NCBI GenBank assembly: GCA_913775095.1
Contig: CAJYIW010000019.1
Location: 682,001-746,000, forward strand
DNA: 64,000 bases
Direction of reading: 5' to 3'
Source of the DNA: an uncultured Siphonobacter sp.
GTDB taxonomy: Bacteria > Bacteroidota > Bacteroidia > Cytophagales > Spirosomataceae
The notes beneath the pieces were generated by a model. That model was given only the letters and a program-made list of their open reading frames with translations. It had not been told where the DNA came from and made no database searches. This document shows positions 58,905 to 64,000 of the stretch, in pieces. The translations under genes and the position numbers were made by a program. Position 1 is the stretch's first letter, and each line of letters opens with the position of its first letter.

Positions 58905-59894
58905 ATGATGTGTGATGTTTCGATTCTGATTATCAATTATAAATGTGCCGGGCTTACCAACGATGCCATCCAGTCGGTGAAAGACTGGACCAAGAAAGTA
59001 AGCTACGAAATTATTGTCGTCGATAACGATTCACAGGATTCCAGCAAAACGGAGGTTCTTCAGCAACATCCGGACATTCAGTGGATTGACATGGGTTATA
59101 ATGCCGGTTTTGCCCGGGCCAATAATCGGGCCATTCAGGCCGCAAAAGGGCGGTATTACCTGCTGCTCAATGCCGACACCTTACAAAACATGCCCGCCAT
59201 TGACCTGTGCATCGAACGCATGGACGCCGAACCTGACGTGGTGGCGACGGCTCCCATGCAGTTGTACGGCAATGGCACGCCTCAGCCTTATTTTCAGAGT
59301 TTCGCTGAGTTCCGCCGCATTTTCTACATTGTTCCCATCCGCCTGCAAAAATGGGTGGAGAAACTGATCCCTGAACGTCAGTACAACGATCCGCGTCAGC
59401 ATGACTGGCTGGTTGGAGCATTCATGGTGGTTCGCCGGGAAGCGGTGGATCAGGTGGGGGCTCTGGACGAAAGTTTCTTCATGTATGGAGAGGATGTCGA
59501 GTGGTCGTATCGTTTGGGCAAAGTCGGCAAACTCCTCTATTTCAAAGACTTAGGATTTCTACATTTGACCAGCGACTCTCCTTTCCGGCGTACCGATGTC
59601 TCGTACGTTAATCGTTTTAACGTTCAGATGCAGGTATCCAATCTGCTTTGGTTACGCAAGCAATACGGTGTGGGAGCTTACCTGGTGGTGATGCTGAATT
59701 ATGCCCTGCTCATTCCCATTTTTACGGGCTGGAAAGCGTTCGTTAACCTTCGCAGCCGCCGTCCAATTTTCAGCGAAATGGAAAATCAGAGGCGTTTTTC
59801 CCGCCGTTTTCAAATGCTGTTGCGGTATTTTTGGCCTACGGTCCTGAATCGCCCAGGATTTTATAAAATCAAACCGGAAGAAAATATCGTTTGA
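58905..59894 (+). CDS. Glycosyltransferase family 2 (rhamnosyltransferase-like)
   Basis: 329 residues. VSILIINYKCAGLTNDAI is the first strand; VVDNDSQD, LLLNADT (DxD region), and FMYGEDVEWSYRLGK are the usual motifs of the WbbL-like rhamnosyltransferase branch. Near the C-terminus a hydrophobic segment (YLVVMLNYALLIPIFTGW) may anchor it. Adds a sugar to the growing chain or lipid acceptor. The donor is not certain. Confidence 0.92.
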   Translation: MMCDVSILIINYKCAGLTNDAIQSVKDWTKKVSYEIIVVDNDSQDSSKTEVLQQHPDIQWIDMGYNAGFARANNRAIQAAKGRYYLLLNADTLQNMPAIDLCIERMDAEPDVVATAPMQLYGNGTPQPYFQSFAEFRRIFYIVPIRLQKWVEKLIPERQYNDPRQHDWLVGAFMVVRREAVDQVGALDESFFMYGEDVEWSYRLGKVGKLLYFKDLGFLHLTSDSPFRRTDVSYVNRFNVQMQVSNLLWLRKQYGVGAYLVVMLNYALLIPIFTGWKAFVNLRSRRPIFSEMENQRRFSRRFQMLLRYFWPTVLNRPGFYKIKPEENIV

Positions 59895-59904
59895 ATTACC
59901 TGTT

Positions 59905-61008
59905 ATGTCTATACCGAAGATACTGATTATTACTCCCTATGCCGGACGAACGGGTTCAGAAATGATGATTGGGTATTTGCTCAATCGTTATGACCGGAAA
60001 CGTTTTCAAATGGCTCTCTGTACGCTTCAGCCCGGCGAACTGCTGAATGACATTCCCACGGATGTACCAACGTTCACGGCTCCCAGCCATTTTTCTGTGA
60101 TCCAGAAGCTTCAGAATAAGTTCGGAGAAAATCCAATCCTCAGCTATCTTAAAAAGGTTCAGAAAGAATTCCGGGCTGATGTATGGTATCTGAATACACT
60201 GGTTCCTTCGTTTCTGTTGCCGCTGGCTCAGCAACTGGGCGTGAAAGTGGTAACTCATTTTCATGAATTGCCGATGGAATACCTGGCTTTGAAAGCTGAC
60301 GTCTTCCGTACTATCATTACCCAGAGTAATCTTATTATTGGTTGTTCGGAGATTGTTTGCCAGCGAATCCGGGAAGCCGGTGGTCAGCGAATTGAACTCT
60401 GTCACTCGCTCATTGACCAATCCAGAGTACAGGTAAATCCGGCCCGTGTGCAGGAACTGAAGGCGGCCTTACAGATTCAGCCCGGTGAATTTACGTGGGT
60501 TATGTCGGGACAAACGACCTATCGAAAAGGCTTTGATCTGCTTCCTGACTTTGCCACTGAACTTCAGGGTACCCACGCCCGCATCATCTGGCTGGGGCAG
60601 TTACTGGACGATGGGCTGGTGGAATATACCCAGCAGAAACTGAAACATAATACGGGTATTCGGGTTGATGTAATGGGCATTCAGCGGGAAGATTACTACG
60701 CGTATCTTTCGCTGGCTGACGGCTTTCTTCTGACTTCCCGTGAGGATCCTTTTCCGCTGGTAATGATTGAAGCGGCGACCCTGGGCAAGCCTATCGTGGC
60801 TTTTCCTTCGGGTGGTGTTACTGAATTCGTAGAGGAAGGCATGGGCGAAGTTACGAACTCCTGGAATGTACGGGACGTAGTGGCTTCCATGAAGAAAGTC
60901 ATGCATAAGGAACTGAACTTGAACCCTGAAGTCAGTAAAAAACGTGCCGAGCAATTTGATGTTTCAGCCATTGTTTCCCGTTGGGAAACGCTCATGGCTC
61001 AGCTTTGA
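59905..61008 (+). CDS. Glycosyltransferase family 4
   Basis: 367 residues, GT-B fold. GRTGSEMMIGYLLNRY is the N-terminal loop; MSGQTTYRKGFDL opens the second domain; SREDPFPLVMIEAATLGKPIV with GGVTEFV is the E-x7-E nucleotide-sugar site. No membrane helix. It follows the GT2 by ten bases. Confidence 0.94.
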   Translation: MSIPKILIITPYAGRTGSEMMIGYLLNRYDRKRFQMALCTLQPGELLNDIPTDVPTFTAPSHFSVIQKLQNKFGENPILSYLKKVQKEFRADVWYLNTLVPSFLLPLAQQLGVKVVTHFHELPMEYLALKADVFRTIITQSNLIIGCSEIVCQRIREAGGQRIELCHSLIDQSRVQVNPARVQELKAALQIQPGEFTWVMSGQTTYRKGFDLLPDFATELQGTHARIIWLGQLLDDGLVEYTQQKLKHNTGIRVDVMGIQREDYYAYLSLADGFLLTSREDPFPLVMIEAATLGKPIVAFPSGGVTEFVEEGMGEVTNSWNVRDVVASMKKVMHKELNLNPEVSKKRAEQFDVSAIVSRWETLMAQL

Positions 61009-61042
61009 TGTCAGGAAAGGGCGGTCCTTACGTAAACAGTCT

Positions 61043-61050
61043 TATTTTTG
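61043..61050 (+). promoter_or_regulatory. Bacteroidota -7 box (TATTTTTG) inside the glycan locus
   Basis: Exact TAnnTTTG, 41 bases before the second GT4 gene, in an 83-base gap. Suggests an internal promoter for the last genes. Confidence 0.4.
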
Positions 61051-61091
61051 CCCCCTGATTCATTTAAATTTTAACGTAACGATTCCCGATC

Positions 61092-62231
61092 ATGAAAAAA
61101 ATTCTGTTCATCAGTCACGATGCTAACCGTGCGGGTGCACAGATTTTATTACTCCGGTTTCTGAAGCAGCTTAAGAACCTACCAGGCTACCAGTTCAAAG
61201 TATTGCTGCGGCACGGCGGTTCCTTACTTCGGGATTTCGAGAAAGTAGCTCCGGTGTATCACTGGTATCATCGCGAAACCGGCAATCGTCAGAAAGTGGC
61301 CCGTCTGCTGACTCGTAAGTCTTTTCAGGAGCAGATTCTCTCGGAAATTAAAAACGAAGGCTACGATCTGATCGTATCCAATACCATCACCAATGGTGAG
61401 CTGTTGCATCAGCTTCGAACGCTGGTAAAATGTCCGATCGTGACCTATGCACATGAAATGCCCATGGGTATTGCGATGTACACGGATCCTTCCAGCTTTA
61501 ATCAAACCCTTCGTTATACCGATTATTACTGGGCCTGTTCGGAAGCCCAGCGTCTGATCTATATCGAGCGATTTGGGATCGACCCCAGCCGCATTGCTGT
61601 ACTGCCCTCCCTGTTACCCGATGGAGCCTGGCAATTGCAGCCCTCGGAAGAAGCCGTTGCCCAGATCCGGAAATTACTGGAGTTACCCCAGGACGCTTTA
61701 CTAGTGGGAGCGGTCGGTACTTTCGACTGGCGAAAAGGAATTGACGTCTTCGTGCAACTGGCCCGCCAGTCCCAACCAGACGTACATTTTGTCTGGGTAG
61801 GCGGACACGAACATCAGGTGGAATACCACATGATTTCGGAAGACTTACGCCGACTGGGCCTGAGTGACCGGGTGCATCTGGTTCCGCACTCGGACCGGCC
61901 CTTTGATTTCATTTCAGCTTTTGATGTTTTCGTGTTGACTTCCCGCGAAGAGCCCTACCCGCTGGTGGTGCTGGAAGCCGCTTTACTGGCCCGGCCCATT
62001 GTCTGTTTTGCCCAGTCGGGTGGAGCACCGGATTTCGTGGAAACCGACGCTGGTTTTGTGGTCGAGTACCTCAACTCTACGGCCATGAGTCAATCTATCT
62101 CGCAATTGCTCCAGAATCCTGAATTACGTCAGAAAATGGGGCATACCGCCCGGGAAAAAGTATTTGCCCGTCATCAGGATGAGCGAGCCATGCAGGCTTT
62201 TCTGAACCTGATTGAACAAAGCTGTTCCTGA
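61092..62231 (+). CDS. Glycosyltransferase family 4
   Basis: 379 residues, GT-B fold. ILFISHDANRAGAQILLLRFL gives the N-terminal loop (cut: SHDANRAGAQILLL); AVGTFDWRKGIDVFV opens domain two; SREEPYPLVVLEAALLARPIV with GGAPDFV is the E-x7-E donor site. It is related to the preceding GT4 but distinct, so the two probably add different residues. An exact -7 promoter box precedes it. Confidence 0.94.
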   Translation: MKKILFISHDANRAGAQILLLRFLKQLKNLPGYQFKVLLRHGGSLLRDFEKVAPVYHWYHRETGNRQKVARLLTRKSFQEQILSEIKNEGYDLIVSNTITNGELLHQLRTLVKCPIVTYAHEMPMGIAMYTDPSSFNQTLRYTDYYWACSEAQRLIYIERFGIDPSRIAVLPSLLPDGAWQLQPSEEAVAQIRKLLELPQDALLVGAVGTFDWRKGIDVFVQLARQSQPDVHFVWVGGHEHQVEYHMISEDLRRLGLSDRVHLVPHSDRPFDFISAFDVFVLTSREEPYPLVVLEAALLARPIVCFAQSGGAPDFVETDAGFVVEYLNSTAMSQSISQLLQNPELRQKMGHTAREKVFARHQDERAMQAFLNLIEQSCS

Positions 62232-62255
62232 TTTTATTACTAAATTCGTCAACCT

Positions 62256-63245
62256 TTGAAAACCCTTGCCTTCACCATTTGCTCCATTAATTACCTCGCT
62301 CAGGCTCGTACCCTGGGAGAGTCCTTAGCGGCTACCAATCCAGACATTCACTACGTCATCGGGTTAGTAGATCGTCTGGATGGCGTAGCCTTTGAAGCGG
62401 ACAAAACGCCTCCTTTCGAATTACTGGAGCTGCACCGGATTCACATTCCGAACATGCAGTGGATGCAGGATAATTACGACATTACGGAATTAAACACGGC
62501 GGTAAAGCCTTTGTTTTTCCAGCATTTTTACAAACAATACGCTGATTATCAAAATTTTATTTATTTCGATCCCGATATCATCGTATTTACCCGATTAAGC
62601 TATTTACTGGATAAGTTACGGAAAAATCAGATTGTGGTTACCCCTCATACTCTGAGCCCTTATCAGGATACCTGCATGCCCAATGAGTGTGACATGCTCA
62701 ATTCGGGTACGTTCAATCTGGGCTTTATCGCTCTGCGGAAGACCGCTCAGACGGAGGGTTTCGTGAAATGGTGGGCCGATAAACTGGCGTATCAGGCTTA
62801 CAACGACATCTGTAACGGTCTCTTTACCGACCAGAAATGGATCAATTACGTCCCTCATTACTACGATGAAGTTCATATCAATCGCCATCCAGGCCATAAT
62901 GTAGCGTACTGGAACCTGCACGAACGCCAGTTTACCAACCGAGACGGCGAATGGCTGATTAATAACGAATGGCCCCTGCAATTTTTCCATTTTTCGGGCT
63001 ATTCTCCTACCCAGCCGGATTCTATTTCCAAGTATCAGAATCGATTTGATTTCAAACAGCGTCCGGATGTCAGGCCCCTGTTTGATTATTACGCGGAACG
63101 GCTCGGAGCAAATTTTAACGAGTATTACCGCTCGTTTGCCTGCATTTACGTTCGACCTACCAAAGTTATCCGTCTCAAACGCGTTCGGAAGGCCTTACGT
63201 GTGCCTTTTGAGAAACTGGCTCACTGGCTTAACCCAAACGCCTGA
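62256..63245 (+). CDS. GT-A type glycosyltransferase with TTG start
   Basis: 329 residues. The only start before the first strand (KTLAFTICSINYLAQA) is TTG at 62256: an in-frame stop is at 62241 and the first internal Met is near residue 57. The DxD is seen as YFDPDIIVF near residue 105, with LNSGTFNLGFIALR and FHFSGYSP further on, as in GT8-like enzymes. Basic C-terminal end (RLKRVRKALRVP). Likely adds a sugar to the surface glycan. Confidence 0.8.
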   Translation: MKTLAFTICSINYLAQARTLGESLAATNPDIHYVIGLVDRLDGVAFEADKTPPFELLELHRIHIPNMQWMQDNYDITELNTAVKPLFFQHFYKQYADYQNFIYFDPDIIVFTRLSYLLDKLRKNQIVVTPHTLSPYQDTCMPNECDMLNSGTFNLGFIALRKTAQTEGFVKWWADKLAYQAYNDICNGLFTDQKWINYVPHYYDEVHINRHPGHNVAYWNLHERQFTNRDGEWLINNEWPLQFFHFSGYSPTQPDSISKYQNRFDFKQRPDVRPLFDYYAERLGANFNEYYRSFACIYVRPTKVIRLKRVRKALRVPFEKLAHWLNPNA

Positions 63246-63273
63246 CACAGGAATCGTTCAGGAATTTAGTTTC

Positions 63274-64000
63274 ATGGAGAAATTTATCGCCCTCTGGCAA
63301 CATCGATACCGAAAGTATTCCGAAATCTTCCTGACCTACTGGGCTTTCTGGAAGACGGTTCTTCGCATCAAATGGATTCGTTTCCGTACGGGTAAGCCTG
63401 CGGTTGGTATTCTCATGGCCGAGCATCTGGGCGACATCGTAGCCTGTGAACCCATTTCCCAGACCATCCGGGAACGCCATCCCGATGCCCAGATTTTCTG
63501 GATCGTGAAGAAGCCCTTTCGCGACCTTGTCGCGTATAATCCGAGACTGAATCACCTCATTGAAGAGCCCAATGTGCTGTTTTCGATCCTAGTCACTGAG
63601 AAAAAGCCCTTTGACACGCTCTATAACCTGCACTTGTCCAACCGGGTTTACCTCCCTTTGCAAAAGCGACTGGTGAACCCCATTGCCGACCAGCAGAACC
63701 TGACGATTTACAACTACCTGAACTTTGGACGTTTAGGAGAGGTTTTTGCGGCTTCGGCCGGGTTACCCCTCCCGGATCGCTCGAAGGCTCCCACCCTTCA
63801 CATTCCCGATCAGGTCCGAACCCGGGTGGACGCTCTAAAACTACCCGAAAAATTTGCCGTTTTTCATACCTTCTCCAACCAGCCGGTTAAAGACTGGCAA
63901 CCCCAGTACTGGAATCAGCTGACGGAGCACATCCTGACCGAATTTGGACCCGTCATCGAAGTAGGTCTGAAAGGCCAGATTACCAGCACTTCCCCTCAGT
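63274..64000 (+). CDS. Glycosyltransferase family 9 (heptosyltransferase-like), 3' truncated
   Basis: 242 codons are seen from ATG 63274 (MEKFIALWQHRYRKYSE) with no stop before the window ends. After a basic, aromatic leader, VGILMAEHLGDIVACEPISQTI matches the GT9 glycine loop (xxxLGDxxxxxP/T), and RHPDAQIFWIVKKPF continues the first domain; KFAVFHTFSNQPVKDW begins the second. GT9 enzymes transfer heptose or other sugars to LPS core. It is 28 bases after the GT-A gene, same locus. Confidence 0.85.
   Translation, partial: MEKFIALWQHRYRKYSEIFLTYWAFWKTVLRIKWIRFRTGKPAVGILMAEHLGDIVACEPISQTIRERHPDAQIFWIVKKPFRDLVAYNPRLNHLIEEPNVLFSILVTEKKPFDTLYNLHLSNRVYLPLQKRLVNPIADQQNLTIYNYLNFGRLGEVFAASAGLPLPDRSKAPTLHIPDQVRTRVDALKLPEKFAVFHTFSNQPVKDWQPQYWNQLTEHILTEFGPVIEVGLKGQITSTSPQ

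Noticed and set aside
1-64000. CRISPR array, prophage or insertion sequence
   Set aside because: No regularly spaced repeats, phage structural genes or transposase were seen; the ParA/RHH pair alone does not prove a mobile element.

Overview
The window is bacterial chromosome from a member of the Bacteroidota, most likely the order Cytophagales (Spirosomataceae-like). The evidence is gene content: a DUF5686 outer-membrane protein with a carboxypeptidase-like N-terminus, a DUF3098 gene after ftsX, a Bacteroidota-type secreted 'asparagine synthetase B' homologue, GH92 mannosidase, and SLBB-rich polysaccharide export. Promoter-like boxes of the TAnnTTTG type (the Bacteroidota -7 element) lie upstream of several genes. 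No phage, insertion sequence or CRISPR array is visible. The species cannot be named from the sequence alone.

Layout. 1-5.2 kb: a truncated flippase-like membrane protein, a GT2 glycosyltransferase, a NodB deacetylase and a DUF5686 protein. 5.2-8.4 kb (minus): an ABC unit with a large permease between two different ATPases. 8.4-14.6 kb: a membrane-stress-like island. It holds a twin zinc-ribbon membrane protein (YdjG-like), a coiled-coil protein, a membrane-anchored PspA-like coiled coil, a membrane-anchored Ppx/GppA-like ATPase fold, a polytopic protein and an SPFH-SHOCT protein (YdjI-like). Its gaps carry unusual inverted repeats. 14.9-17.8 kb: xylulokinase and xylose isomerase. 17.8-20.6 kb: small low-complexity genes, an orphan ParA/ribbon-helix-helix pair with palindromes, and a DUF3431 gene. 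20.7-24.5 kb: GH92 mannosidase and a Tat-exported aldo/keto reductase, separated by hairpins that may encode a small RNA.

24.7-31 kb: a soluble multi-PAS histidine kinase, several small membrane or lipoprotein genes, a gene-free stretch with strong RNA-like folding (candidate SRP RNA), a lone receiver protein and tRNA-Leu(CAA). 31.1-37.6 kb: MacB-like permease, secreted GATase-like protein, anchored DNA/RNA nuclease, purine nucleoside phosphorylase, Gfo/Idh/MocA oxidoreductase and a TPR protein. 37.9-43.4 kb is a housekeeping block: bifunctional nuclease, ftsX, DUF3098, uppP, truB, ribF, and convergent pheA.

43.4-64 kb is dominated by surface-glycan genes. On the minus strand lie a GT2, a GNAT acetyltransferase, a methyltransferase and a phytanoyl-CoA dioxygenase-like protein, then parE. 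On the plus strand lies a long export and assembly locus: SLBB exporter, Wzz-like protein, Wzm/Wzt ABC exporter with a Wzt C-terminal domain, DegT aminotransferase, GT-C membrane protein, WbqC, GT2, two GT4s, a GT-A enzyme with a TTG start, and a GT9 cut by the window end. The content suggests an ABC-exported polysaccharide with an amino-sugar and a modified chain end.
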